64,000 nt of DNA from JAVBLY01 sp031553035 (GTDB lineage Bacteria; Bacillota; Clostridia; Peptostreptococcales; Anaerovoracaceae): positions 248,001 to 312,000 of the forward strand of contig JAVBLY010000006.1 of assembly GCA_031553035.1 (NCBI GenBank), given 5' to 3'. The translations under genes were made by a program, and so were the position numbers. Position 1 is the stretch's first letter. Each line of letters begins with the position of its first letter. The notes beneath the pieces are model-generated. The model saw only the letters and a program-made list of their open reading frames with translations, was not told where the DNA came from and made no database searches. Positions 42,701 through 51,272 of the stretch are shown here, one piece after another.

Positions 42701-45700
42701 TAAGATCTTTATCGGATGGAAAGCCGATATACTGGGCAATGAATTGCCGGGAATGTATTATCCTGGAAGCCTCTATACTATCAAAGGCCCGACAAGCATG
42801 ACGGCTATCTATGGAGACCCAAGTGATTTTATCAGGCTTACCTATCATTCAAATTACCCTGACAGTAATGTAAAAGAAGATATCTACAAACATAATGTTG
42901 AAAGAAATTCCACCCAGAAAGCCCTGGATGCAAATGCATTTACAATGGAGAATCAGAAGATCATTGGATGGTCAACGATTCCAAGCGGAAAAGTAGAAAT
43001 TAAACTTGGTGAGGAATTCAGAGTTGGCACGGCAGATATGGATCTTTATGCAGTATGGGCTATAAGAGGATATTCTGTTACATTCAACACTGATCCCGAA
43101 GGCGTTCTGTTCAAAGGTTCTGAGCAGCAAACCGGCAAGATCGAGTACAAAGAAATAGATCCGGGAACTGAATTTGGTACTGTATCAGATGGTGCAGTTA
43201 CGGCAAAACCAAGTCCATCTTATTCCAGTACTCATTATTTCGCCGGTTGGGTAGATGATTATGATACTCAGAATATCGGCAATTATGTGGATCTTTTGGC
43301 TGACAATGTTCTGATCAACAAGAACTACAGCTATACAGCAAAATATTTACCAAAAGAAAAAATCACTATAAAGGCTGATGATGCAACAAAAGTCTATGAC
43401 GGTTCTGCTTTGACTGAGGATGGCTGGAAAATCACAAGCGGAACTACCGGGGCATTAAGAGTTGAAGTCGAAATGACCGCCGACAGTACGATAACAAATG
43501 CAGGTGATATCAAAAATAAAATCGATTCCGTCAAAATTTATGATAAGGGAAAAGACGTAACATATAAATATGACATCACTAAGCTAAGAGGAGATTTAAA
43601 AGTTACAAAGCGTTCCTTGACCATTACCGCTACTTCCGCAAGCTTCTATTACGATGAAAGTGAACATTCTGCGGATGATTATACTGTCAGCGGACTGGTG
43701 ACCGGTCATGAGATAACAAGTGGAGTGAAGATTGATGGAAAAATAACTTATCCCGGATCGACTACAAATAAAGCAATAGACATTGGTATTGTAATTCAGG
43801 ATAACGGCAAAGGATCCGATCTCGCTGCCAACTATGATATCAAGACAGCAGATGGCATATTGACAGTTACCATAGATAAAGATAACCCAATGACTATAAA
43901 AATAATAGGCGATAAAGGTAAAAAAGTATATAACGGTTATCAGCAGTCAGTCAGCGGGATTACTGTAAAAGGTAAAGCCGATACGGACTACACGGTCACA
44001 GGGCTCACGACGGATACTGCACTGGGAACAAATGTCAGCACGTACGCAATGAATCTAGTAACTACTTCTGCATTTAAAATCGAAGTTGACGGACATGATG
44101 TTACTTCAGCTTACTCAGTAGCTATTGAAGACGGTCAACTCGACATCACAAAAAGGCCATTAAAGATCACCGCTGATAGTCACAATTTCCTTCTGAGCGA
44201 TATCGGAAAGAATAATGTTTGGCACGAATTCTCATACCAGAAAGAATCAGGAAATGAAGGATTGGTAAGCGGACATGCCATCACTAATGTGGCATTCAGT
44301 GCAGGCAGCTATATATCATCACCAGGCACAGAAGTCGATAATGTCATTACAAGTGCCGGAATACTATCTGCGGCAAATAATAATGTTGCAGGTAACTATG
44401 AGATAGATTTTGTCGATGGCAAACTGGCTATGACAGATATGGGCGACTGGATCCTTGATGTAAGAGGACAGACCGCTTCCGAAGTATATGATGCGACAGA
44501 AAAAACCGTCGACGGATTCACTTCGAATCTTGACATGTACGCCGGAGATGAAACCTTCGCATCCATTGAACTGGAGTTTACCAACAATGCAAATGCCGTA
44601 AAAGGAACTGATGCAGGCATATATATTCAGGATCTTGAAGCTGCCATAGAAAGCGGTAACTTTAAAATCATGGCAAAGAAAACTGCGAACAGTGATGCTG
44701 AAGACATAACCGATTATTTTGACCTTTCAAAGACTACCGCTACAAACGGCTCTTTGGAAATAACCAAGGCCATAGTTACATTCAGCGCTATAGGGCAGAC
44801 TATTGTAGCGGGATCAGATTTTGATATACCTTCATTTACAGCAGTAGGATTCCCCAAAGCAGCAACAAATGCTGAAAAAGAAAGCATTTACAAAAGAAAT
44901 GCTTTAATTGAAAGTGGATATCTCAGCATGAAAGTTGGAGATGGGACACTTGCCCAATACAGTGGTCTGGATACAAGTGATCCTGCGACCTATTCAGTTT
45001 CCTGGAACACAGGCAATGAGGAGCCTTCCAACTATAACGTGATAACAGAAAACGCATCGTTAAAGGTGCTGCCATTCGGTAAAGTCAAGTATGATGCAAA
45101 TGTCACATCACCTGGGACATACAAAGGAAATGTCCCGACAGACAGTAAGAAATACTGGAATGATCCTGATGATGACACGGCGCTGGAGATTACAGTGATG
45201 GATCAGAATACCCTTGACAGGGCCGGTTATAGATTCATCGGTTGGGAATATGATGGAAACAAAGTAGGCGACACTCTTGTTTTTCCACAGGGCGTTCTCG
45301 ACGATGATTCGGATCATGTAGTGACCTTGTATGCTATCTGGGAGAGAGATTTATCATTCAGTCTTGTTCCTTATGATGGATATTATGATGGCGACGGGCA
45401 CACCATTGGTATAAACGGTATAGTTGCAGGTGACATGATAACATATGAAGTTACTGATGCAAATGGTAATATCCTTACAGGAGATACATTCCAGTTTACC
45501 GGACAGAATAAAATAAAAGAATTCATTGACACTAATATGGTTGAGACAGAAACCAGCGGAAGCATCAACTATGATGTGACAGTCACTGCAGATGATGAGA
45601 ACACCAGTGATCAGAAAGCTTCTACTCTTAATATAAGACCTGTCCCATTATCGTTGCAACCTCTTTATGCAGAAAAAAATTATGACGGCAAGGTTTTAAA

Positions 45701-46118
45701 AGCAACACAATATTCCATGTTGGGAAATCTTGTTAAAGACGAAGCTATCAATGATGATGCAATAGTATTTGAAGGTGCAATCACAGAGGCAGGGATAACC
45801 ACAAGCGGCATAGCAACAGATTCACTGAACCTTGCGAAAGGCAGAGATATAGATAATTATGATATAACTCTACTTAATAACTTATTGAAGATCAATGCTG
45901 TTCAGGGGCAGATGGAAGATCCTGTAATTGATCCTCCTGTGGATCCAAATGTATTAGGTGAAAAAGCCGATCCTGATCAGGATCCCGGTTATGTAATGGG
46001 TGAGGAAGCCAAGACAAGCGATTCAATGAATTTGGTATTGATAATTTTCCTTCTCCTTGCAGCACTGGCAGTTGCCGGAGGAATCTTCGCACAGCGAAAG
46101 CCAAACGGGGATAAATAA
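39783..46118 (+). CDS. giant cell-surface protein with InlB-type and MBG repeats
   Basis: Exported surface protein of about 2110 residues, probably an adhesin or wall-structure protein. A signal peptide is followed by several Listeria-Bacteroides (InlB B-type) repeats, recognised by their ends: FQGWYEDLDDKEAF then LYAKY, FAGWAKKRNAD then LYAQW, FEGWYYDSACQNQF then LYAKW, FLGWYYEL then LYAKW. After about residue 1195 come MBG-type beta repeats (KVYDGSALTEDGW, LTITATSASFYYDESEHS, KVYNGYQQSVSG). The C-terminus has a V(L/M)GExA motif twice, then KTSDSMN, a membrane helix and QRKPNGDK. That is a sortase-signal layout without LPxTG. ATG 39783 is preferred to 39771 for ribosome-binding-site spacing. 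Confidence 0.85.
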   Translation: MNKIVINSRKKKQIAFVLIAALVLTAIIPVMSFAGDDIERAAFKFLLKDGSALTEYYQAETDDLDVGTLSSATTEEGSVFDVDALNAAYSSKGEDPAAWYLDEDATTTYSAADLGSQTVAFGSTMLFKPIYAEDKTEPKAQEDNSDSKTEDTTVFNVQLFVNGSQYDDDIEVLSGSSIDAAKLGAPNVDKPEGAVAFQGWYEDLDDKEAFDENTRITKDIKLYAKYRYQYVILFKSGISGVGDGLVTDYEYYTPGTQQIIKPPTIKPIPGYNFLYWYDEDDNEKTPVSFNASLVPKSDKTYVARYSNTVNVVFVSDGTQIDNNIQAVKIGGKANNPNQDPTRTGYDFAGWAKKRNADQSEFIDFGQDTFSEDTVLYAQWNTKKVSYTIVYQFEKPDIVGAPGKNENNYRYDHHTVVAPTGNNRNDTKNGVAYAGDTIDVVKNADGIYINGVKREDAAVPYGEFDHFEKNSYEVAGNGSTVINVYFKRSVYEYRFDLFNDIRNTYNGYAENESKYRNITGVAVMTAPILDSNGQVQRDTNNKIMTKEYTQSYDQGDCGYVLNLKYQQNIDDLFPSWANADFTRTGSYEEKSNNGRWSTKSLAATNFASWDQIGEKESGSYVSKRIILIDQMIPIGKNSHTVTSDWTSNPLNNRTVGYYFEVFDDEKADYDAVTDKNKLPANIIYTRSGSLGKYVYTYYKKSDLYSQSYKSTGTLVAKEIEGMSKVSETIYKNSTVKDNESFAYLRAKNNLNFNAMGGSVSVKEDTPEIYKNKFSAASGNTLANYKNIQYQDVLGKYVNNVSATRHEDGITYKFEGWYYDSACQNQFESKDTMPNSGNGLTLYAKWSKTGVTVSYYDGFPNEKPELITTAATGMNSPLESDPPYEKGGFDEKYGVFLGWYYELTLNGVKQYIEFDQSMHITADMDLYAKWDATGYTIDYLKGEGNILVPVDNNTYVSGIPVRVKAPTGEAVDAASKIFIGWKADILGNELPGMYYPGSLYTIKGPTSMTAIYGDPSDFIRLTYHSNYPDSNVKEDIYKHNVERNSTQKALDANAFTMENQKIIGWSTIPSGKVEIKLGEEFRVGTADMDLYAVWAIRGYSVTFNTDPEGVLFKGSEQQTGKIEYKEIDPGTEFGTVSDGAVTAKPSPSYSSTHYFAGWVDDYDTQNIGNYVDLLADNVLINKNYSYTAKYLPKEKITIKADDATKVYDGSALTEDGWKITSGTTGALRVEVEMTADSTITNAGDIKNKIDSVKIYDKGKDVTYKYDITKLRGDLKVTKRSLTITATSASFYYDESEHSADDYTVSGLVTGHEITSGVKIDGKITYPGSTTNKAIDIGIVIQDNGKGSDLAANYDIKTADGILTVTIDKDNPMTIKIIGDKGKKVYNGYQQSVSGITVKGKADTDYTVTGLTTDTALGTNVSTYAMNLVTTSAFKIEVDGHDVTSAYSVAIEDGQLDITKRPLKITADSHNFLLSDIGKNNVWHEFSYQKESGNEGLVSGHAITNVAFSAGSYISSPGTEVDNVITSAGILSAANNNVAGNYEIDFVDGKLAMTDMGDWILDVRGQTASEVYDATEKTVDGFTSNLDMYAGDETFASIELEFTNNANAVKGTDAGIYIQDLEAAIESGNFKIMAKKTANSDAEDITDYFDLSKTTATNGSLEITKAIVTFSAIGQTIVAGSDFDIPSFTAVGFPKAATNAEKESIYKRNALIESGYLSMKVGDGTLAQYSGLDTSDPATYSVSWNTGNEEPSNYNVITENASLKVLPFGKVKYDANVTSPGTYKGNVPTDSKKYWNDPDDDTALEITVMDQNTLDRAGYRFIGWEYDGNKVGDTLVFPQGVLDDDSDHVVTLYAIWERDLSFSLVPYDGYYDGDGHTIGINGIVAGDMITYEVTDANGNILTGDTFQFTGQNKIKEFIDTNMVETETSGSINYDVTVTADDENTSDQKASTLNIRPVPLSLQPLYAEKNYDGKVLKATQYSMLGNLVKDEAINDDAIVFEGAITEAGITTSGIATDSLNLAKGRDIDNYDITLLNNLLKINAVQGQMEDPVIDPPVDPNVLGEKADPDQDPGYVMGEEAKTSDSMNLVLIIFLLLAALAVAGGIFAQRKPNGDK

Positions 46119-46157
46119 TAACCTGAACACTCAAATAATATAAATTGAATAATGTAG

Positions 46158-46189
46158 GGCAGATGGTCATGTGATCATCTGCCTTTTTT
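46158..46189 (+). terminator. Rho-independent terminator of giant surface protein gene
   Basis: GGCAGATGGTCA and TGATCATCTGCC (46158-46183) form a 12-bp stem with one mismatch, followed by six T residues. Confidence 0.88.
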
Positions 46190-46440
46190 AATAAAATATT
46201 CTATTTTTTTTAAAATTGATTTTCGGAAGAATTTTATGCATGTGCATAAAAAAATCAAAAAATAATGTACCCTCGTTGTACTCGAGTAGATAATAAGTCG
46301 AATATAGCAGCCTTTATACCAATGGAATCAAGTCATATTAGTTTTGTGGTCAAATAAAAGTATTGTAATGTGGGGAAAAATTGTATAGGATGTTGTAAAA
46401 CAAAGTTTTACAGAGGTATTTTATCGTAGGGGGAAGAAAG

Positions 46441-46464
46441 ATGTTAGATAAAACACCGATATAG
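46441..46464 (+). CDS. possible 7-codon leader peptide (MLDKTPI)
   Basis: An AGGGGGAAG site lies 5-6 bases before ATG 46441, which opens a seven-codon frame ending TAG at 46462-46464. It lies 112 bases before the next gene. A good ribosome binding site on so short a frame may mark a translated leader. The rest of 46190-46576 is AT-rich and otherwise empty. Confidence 0.3.
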   Translation: MLDKTPI

Positions 46465-46576
46465 TAAACCTGTTATTCCGTGGTGAAGTCATTTGTTTAT
46501 AAAGACACGCCATAGTTGTAACGGGTTTTTGTTTTGGGTTAGGTGGATAAAAGATATTAGGAGAAGGATAGAAAGG

Positions 46577-49291
46577 ATGAGAAAAATGATTATTTTAAAA
46601 AATAAAAGGATGGGAGCAGTACTGGTATTTATAATGATTATTGCATTATTATTGAGCCCGATGTTTGACCCAAATGTTGTCGATGCAGATACCGGTTCAC
46701 ATGATCAGGTCGGATCGAACTATTATTTTCTTGATGAAGAAGACGAATTGATCGACAGTACAGCAACGGGAAATTCACTGCAGACAACAAGAGGGGGCAC
46801 CGGAAATAAACTATTTGTTGATTATAGTAAATCTATAGAGGCAACAGCAACGCCGGATCAGTTTGATATTACATTAAAGGTAAAAACTAATGAAGATCTG
46901 GACAAAATTTATAAACCATCAAACATCATGATCGTATTTGACGTATCTTTAAGTATGGATACTAGTATCTTCGTGGATGGACAAAGTACAACCAGATGGG
47001 AAATATTCAAAAAGGCTATAGAAGACTTTATAACTGATTTTCTGGGTGAAAACCCGGGAAATAATGTGGCAATATCGGTATTTGGAGGTCGAGGAACAAG
47101 AGGCTCTAATGACTATAAACCCATATGTGACTGGACCAACAACGCGGAGGATGCAATAGAAACATTTGATTATAATCAACTAAGTAGATTCAGAGAAAAT
47201 GTTGGGGAATGGACAAACGGTGAAGCCGGCTTTACTGCTGCATACGAAAAACTTAAGGGAGGGGCATACCAGGACAAGTACACATCTGTCATTCTTGTAT
47301 CAGATGGGCTGTTTAATACTTGCTATGATGATCGCAAGAATAAAGGTGTCAACGACACAAGTGAAGCTCTTCAGGATGCGGCAATTAGTGCAGCAAAAAA
47401 ATTATCTGAGACATCAGGCTGCGATGACATCTACACCTTTGCTATGGGCAATGATGCCGGCAAGAGTAAGGCAATGTCACCAGGAGTAAAGAAAAATCCA
47501 TATTTGAAAGATCTTTTGGTTGCGGGCAGTGACGAAGATATCGGAGATGTATTCCAGGGATTGTATGACTACATCCAGAGAAGTGTGCAGCCTTGGAAAG
47601 TTATAGATCCAATGAGTAACTGGGTTGATTATGTCGGCGGCTCAATATCAATATCGCCCACTCAGACATATGGGGTCGGTGATTTGGTTTCGACCAGTAA
47701 TAATGCAATAACATGGGATCTGAAAAAAACCACGCCACTGACAGAAGGGACCGCCCCTAACAGGACATTTGCATATTCTTTGAAATATACAGTGATACTG
47801 GATAGGTCAGCTGTAGGAGCTGCAAACAGATGGGATGAATACTTGCCGACAAACAAAGATACTATTCTGGAGTATGCATATTCCCATAGTCCGGAAACAA
47901 CACTTCGAGAACATTTCCTTATCCCTACAGTAATTGCTCCCGACCCGACTCCGCCAACAGGAAATGTTGAAATAAGCAAAACTGTGACCGGAACCGGAGC
48001 TCCAAGCGGAGACACCTTTGACTTTAGAGTATGGGTAGCCGGTGAACTTTACGACGGTGAATATTTTCTAAATGGAACATCCGGGACAATGGAAGATGGA
48101 AAACTGACACTGGGTGACGGTGATAAAGCCATAATTAATGATTTGACTGTCGGTACAGATGTAGAAGTTCTGGAGACGCCAAAAGCGTATTACACTTCAC
48201 AGGGCGGTGACACTAAGACAGGTGAAATTGTTGAAGGTGAAACTATCGAGATACCTTTCACAAATAATTATGCGAAAGCCGCAGGGTTGACAGCAGAAAA
48301 AAGCAGTAATCCGGAAAGCGGCAGTGTAGTGGAAAGAGGTGACTTCATAGTTTATAAGATCAAGGTCACAAACGGTGATGAACTGGTCACGGCAACAGGT
48401 GTAGTAATCAAGGACTTTATTCCGGCAAATACAGAATTCAGTGAAGTACATGATGGTGGTATATATAACAGTTCAGAGAATTATGTCACTTGGTATGTCG
48501 ATGAAATAGCACCTGGAGACTTTGTTGAAGTTTCATTCAAGGTTACAATACCTGATGATTTTGATGAAAACATTGAAAATATAGGTTTGTATAAACAAAC
48601 TGGTGAGATAACTTCTGAGGCGGCATTCAACAATGAAGATAATTTTGGAAAAACGAACAAAACTATCCATATCCCACCTCAGCCAAGTATGGAGATTTCA
48701 AAATCCAACACTCCCGGTGAAGGGGAAATCGTTGGTCAGGGTGAAGACATAGTTTATCAGATAAAGGTCGAAAACGATGGGAATGTGCCACTTTATAACG
48801 TATGGGTAAGAGACTATATTCCAACATATACGACATATAAAACAGGCTCAGTGAGTGACAATGGCATTTATAATGACACCGATAAATTTGTTCAATGGTT
48901 GATCCCGTCAATCGGAGTAGGCGAATCTGAAACAGTGAATTTTACTGTAGTAGTAAATGAAGATGCAAGCGATGTTACAATACAAAATGTTGGACTCGCA
49001 GAAATACTTGGCGTTGACACGACTCCGCCAACAGACAGGGACCCCGGCAATAATACCAACATCGTTACAAACAATACTCCTGTAGTAGAAGGGGAAGAAG
49101 AATTCCCGCCTGATGACGAAGGTGATGTAATGGGTGAGAGTGCGGATCCTCCGGTAGAGCAAAAGGTTCTGGGCGAAGAAGCCAAGACCTCAGATTCCAT
49201 GAACTTGACGATCCTTATCATAGTGGGAATAGCGGTTATGCTGGCACTGGCTGCTCTCGCAATGAGAAGAAGAGAGTCAGAAGTGAAATAG
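46577..49291 (+). CDS. surface adhesin with VWA, pilin-like and DUF11 domains
   Basis: Exported protein of about 904 residues. Signal helix GAVLVFIMIIALLLSPMF. The von Willebrand A domain has an intact MIDAS start DVSLSMD (IVFDVSLSM) and SVILVSDGLF. A SpaA/Cna-B-like pilin domain follows (VEISKTVTGTGAPSGDTFDF to IPFTNNY), then two DUF11 repeats (KSSNPESGSVVERGDFIVYK; SKSNTPGEGEIVGQGEDIVY). The architecture suits a tip or host-binding adhesin. The C-terminus repeats the neighbour's motif: VMGESA, VLGEEAKTSDSMN, membrane helix, RRRESEVK. ATG 46577 with AGGAGAAGGA upstream is chosen over TTG 46493. Confidence 0.85.
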   Translation: MRKMIILKNKRMGAVLVFIMIIALLLSPMFDPNVVDADTGSHDQVGSNYYFLDEEDELIDSTATGNSLQTTRGGTGNKLFVDYSKSIEATATPDQFDITLKVKTNEDLDKIYKPSNIMIVFDVSLSMDTSIFVDGQSTTRWEIFKKAIEDFITDFLGENPGNNVAISVFGGRGTRGSNDYKPICDWTNNAEDAIETFDYNQLSRFRENVGEWTNGEAGFTAAYEKLKGGAYQDKYTSVILVSDGLFNTCYDDRKNKGVNDTSEALQDAAISAAKKLSETSGCDDIYTFAMGNDAGKSKAMSPGVKKNPYLKDLLVAGSDEDIGDVFQGLYDYIQRSVQPWKVIDPMSNWVDYVGGSISISPTQTYGVGDLVSTSNNAITWDLKKTTPLTEGTAPNRTFAYSLKYTVILDRSAVGAANRWDEYLPTNKDTILEYAYSHSPETTLREHFLIPTVIAPDPTPPTGNVEISKTVTGTGAPSGDTFDFRVWVAGELYDGEYFLNGTSGTMEDGKLTLGDGDKAIINDLTVGTDVEVLETPKAYYTSQGGDTKTGEIVEGETIEIPFTNNYAKAAGLTAEKSSNPESGSVVERGDFIVYKIKVTNGDELVTATGVVIKDFIPANTEFSEVHDGGIYNSSENYVTWYVDEIAPGDFVEVSFKVTIPDDFDENIENIGLYKQTGEITSEAAFNNEDNFGKTNKTIHIPPQPSMEISKSNTPGEGEIVGQGEDIVYQIKVENDGNVPLYNVWVRDYIPTYTTYKTGSVSDNGIYNDTDKFVQWLIPSIGVGESETVNFTVVVNEDASDVTIQNVGLAEILGVDTTPPTDRDPGNNTNIVTNNTPVVEGEEEFPPDDEGDVMGESADPPVEQKVLGEEAKTSDSMNLTILIIVGIAVMLALAALAMRRRESEVK

Positions 49292-49335
49292 ACAAAGTAT
49301 AATAGAAAAATATCAAAATAGAATAGCTTAATAAG

Positions 49336-49632
49336 GGGGCTGTCTCAAAATGTAAATAGTTGAGACGGCCCTTATTTCAGCCTTTTGCTGCAACGAATAT
49401 GATACTTCTGATAAAGAAAAAATGTTTCTACAAAAAATTTACCCAAAATTTGGTCCAAAATCGGGGTTATGCGAACTTTTTCACAGCTCGGTTAAGAGAA
49501 TTGTACATCAATGCATAATAACAGACTCAAACCTCTGATTTGGAGATGTGCTATAGGACACAACCCCGATTTTGGACCATAAAACGCCTCCAAAAGTTGC
49601 ACTTTTACTAAGCGTCATTTTGAGACAGCCCC
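49336..49632. mobile_element. 297-bp MITE-like element with nested inverted repeats
   Basis: The ends GGGGCTGTCTCAAAATG (49336-49352) and CATTTTGAGACAGCCCC (49616-49632) are perfect 17-bp inverted repeats of the kind found at ends of several Firmicutes insertion sequences. Inside, TGGTCCAAAATCGGGGTT (49451-49468) and AACCCCGATTTTGGACCA (49562-49579) form a second perfect 18-bp inverted repeat. There is no transposase ORF. GAATAGCTTAA occurs just outside both ends (49321-49331 and 49638-49648). It separates the adhesin gene from its terminator. Confidence 0.8.
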
Positions 49633-49653
49633 TAACTGAATAGCTTAAAAGAG

Positions 49654-49687
49654 ACCGGTAAATGCTAACAACATTTACCGGTTTTTC
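49654..49687 (+). terminator. terminator downstream of MITE
   Basis: ACCGGTAAATG (49654-49664) pairs with CATTTACCGGT (49672-49682), then five T residues. Probably the original adhesin-gene terminator displaced by the MITE. Confidence 0.88.
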
Positions 49688-49729
49688 TGTACATGAAAGC
49701 TCGAAAGTCTGTACTAGGTTACACTGTCA

Positions 49730-49738
49730 TGATATAAT
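49730..49738 (+). promoter_or_regulatory. extended -10 promoter of trxB
   Basis: TGA-TATAAT, 46 bases before the trxB start; TGTACT 17 bases upstream is a weak -35. Confidence 0.55.
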
Positions 49739-49784
49739 TAAATTAAGAAAATAAATCTGATTTAGCAGGTTCAGGGAGTGAAAA

Positions 49785-50741
49785 ATGAACGATAAAATAT
49801 ATGATGTGATTATTATTGGAGGCGGTCCGGCAGGATTATCCTCCGTTATTTATGCAAGAAGAGCCGATCTGTCGGTACTTCTCATAGAAAAAGGAGTACT
49901 GGGCGGGCAGATTTTCCAGACCTCGGAAATCGAGAATTATCCCGGCGGGGTAAAAGGAGAATCAGGATTTGAGTTCTCCGACAGACTTTCAAAACATGCC
50001 GAAAGCTTTGAGTACGACAAAGTCACAGACACAGTTACCGAAGTCGACTTTGAATCTGAAATAAAAACAATCAAATGTCAAAACGGCGAGTATCAAGGGA
50101 AGTCAGTAATCATCGCTACCGGTACCCAGCACACTACATTGGGGATTCCGGGAGAATACGAATATGCAGGCAGAGGTGTTTCATACTGTGCAACCTGCGA
50201 TGCTCCGTTTTTCAGAGACCTTGAAGCCTTTGTAATAGGCGGTGGTGACGCTGCTGTAGAAGAGGCGCTCCACGTTGCCAAGTTTGCCAAAAAGGTCACT
50301 ATAGTCCACAGAAGAGACGAACTTAGAGCTGCAAAGAACATACAGCACAAGGCTTTCGCAACAAAGAATATTGATTTTCTTCTGGACACGGTTGTAAGAG
50401 AAATCAAAGGAAACGATCTCATCAGCAGCATAGTAGTAGAAAATGTCAGGACAGGTGAGATCAAGGAAATAAATGCAGCCACGGGCGATGACACATTCGG
50501 AGTATTTGTTTTTGTAGGACTTAAACCCATGACGGAAATATTTGAAGGCAAGCTCAAAATGGAAAATGGATATATAATTACCGATGACAGCATGCGGACC
50601 AGTGTCCATAACGTATATGCAGCAGGAGACGTTAGAAAAAAAGTTCTTCGTCAGATCGTGACAGCTGCATCTGATGGTGCAATTGCAGCAACAGAATTAG
50701 AAAAATGTCTCTGTTTTGACGATTATCCGCCGAAAGTATAG
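49785..50741 (+). CDS. trxB: thioredoxin reductase
   Basis: FAD enzyme that reduces thioredoxin with NADPH. It has 318 residues with the FAD motif GGGPAGL at the N-terminus, the redox-active pair Cys135-Ala-Thr-Cys138, the NADPH motif VIGGGDAAVEE and the closing AAGDVR...QIVTAASDGAIAA segment. No thioredoxin gene is adjacent. It is followed 19 bases later by the nfeD-like gene with its own AGGAGG. Confidence 0.94.
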   Translation: MNDKIYDVIIIGGGPAGLSSVIYARRADLSVLLIEKGVLGGQIFQTSEIENYPGGVKGESGFEFSDRLSKHAESFEYDKVTDTVTEVDFESEIKTIKCQNGEYQGKSVIIATGTQHTTLGIPGEYEYAGRGVSYCATCDAPFFRDLEAFVIGGGDAAVEEALHVAKFAKKVTIVHRRDELRAAKNIQHKAFATKNIDFLLDTVVREIKGNDLISSIVVENVRTGEIKEINAATGDDTFGVFVFVGLKPMTEIFEGKLKMENGYIITDDSMRTSVHNVYAAGDVRKKVLRQIVTAASDGAIAATELEKCLCFDDYPPKV

Positions 50742-50760
50742 CGTATAAAGGAGGAACAAC

Positions 50761-51213
50761 ATGACAATTGAAACACTTTCCCAATACATGCCATTCATCT
50801 GGATAGGAGTAGCAATAGTTTTCGGCATTATCGAAGGAGCCACCATGGGGCTGGTTACCATATGGTTCACAGCAGGTGCAGCTGTCGCTGCAATTGCTGC
50901 GGCACTTGACACATCTATCTTAGTTCAGGTGATCCTCTTCATCGCAGTTTCTCTGGTTCTACTTATATTTACAAGACCGCTCCTCAAGCAGAAACTGAGA
51001 GTAGGAAAAGAAAAGAACAATGTGGATCAGTATGTAGGAGCAAAAGGCGTAGTCCTTGAAGATATCAAGCCTTTCAGTCAGGGCAGGATACGCCTGAAAA
51101 GCCTTGAATGGGCTGCAGTTGGCGACAAACCGGAGCTCGGAATAAAGAAAGGCAAGGAAGTTAAAGTTGTGCGGATCGAGGGCGTCAAAGCCATAGTAAA
51201 ACCTTATGAATAA
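50761..51213 (+). CDS. NfeD-like membrane protein
   Basis: Short NfeD1b-type protein of 150 residues: three hydrophobic helices (about residues 10-75), then a soluble OB-fold domain (about 90-150: YVGAKGVVLEDIKPFSQGRIRL). These proteins work with SPFH/stomatin partners in membrane microdomains, and the SPFH gene follows directly. Confidence 0.88.
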   Translation: MTIETLSQYMPFIWIGVAIVFGIIEGATMGLVTIWFTAGAAVAAIAAALDTSILVQVILFIAVSLVLLIFTRPLLKQKLRVGKEKNNVDQYVGAKGVVLEDIKPFSQGRIRLKSLEWAAVGDKPELGIKKGKEVKVVRIEGVKAIVKPYE

Positions 51214-51272
51214 CAGAATTGAAAAAAGAAAATAAAGAAATTCAATTTTAGAAAATACAGGAGGAAAGCATT

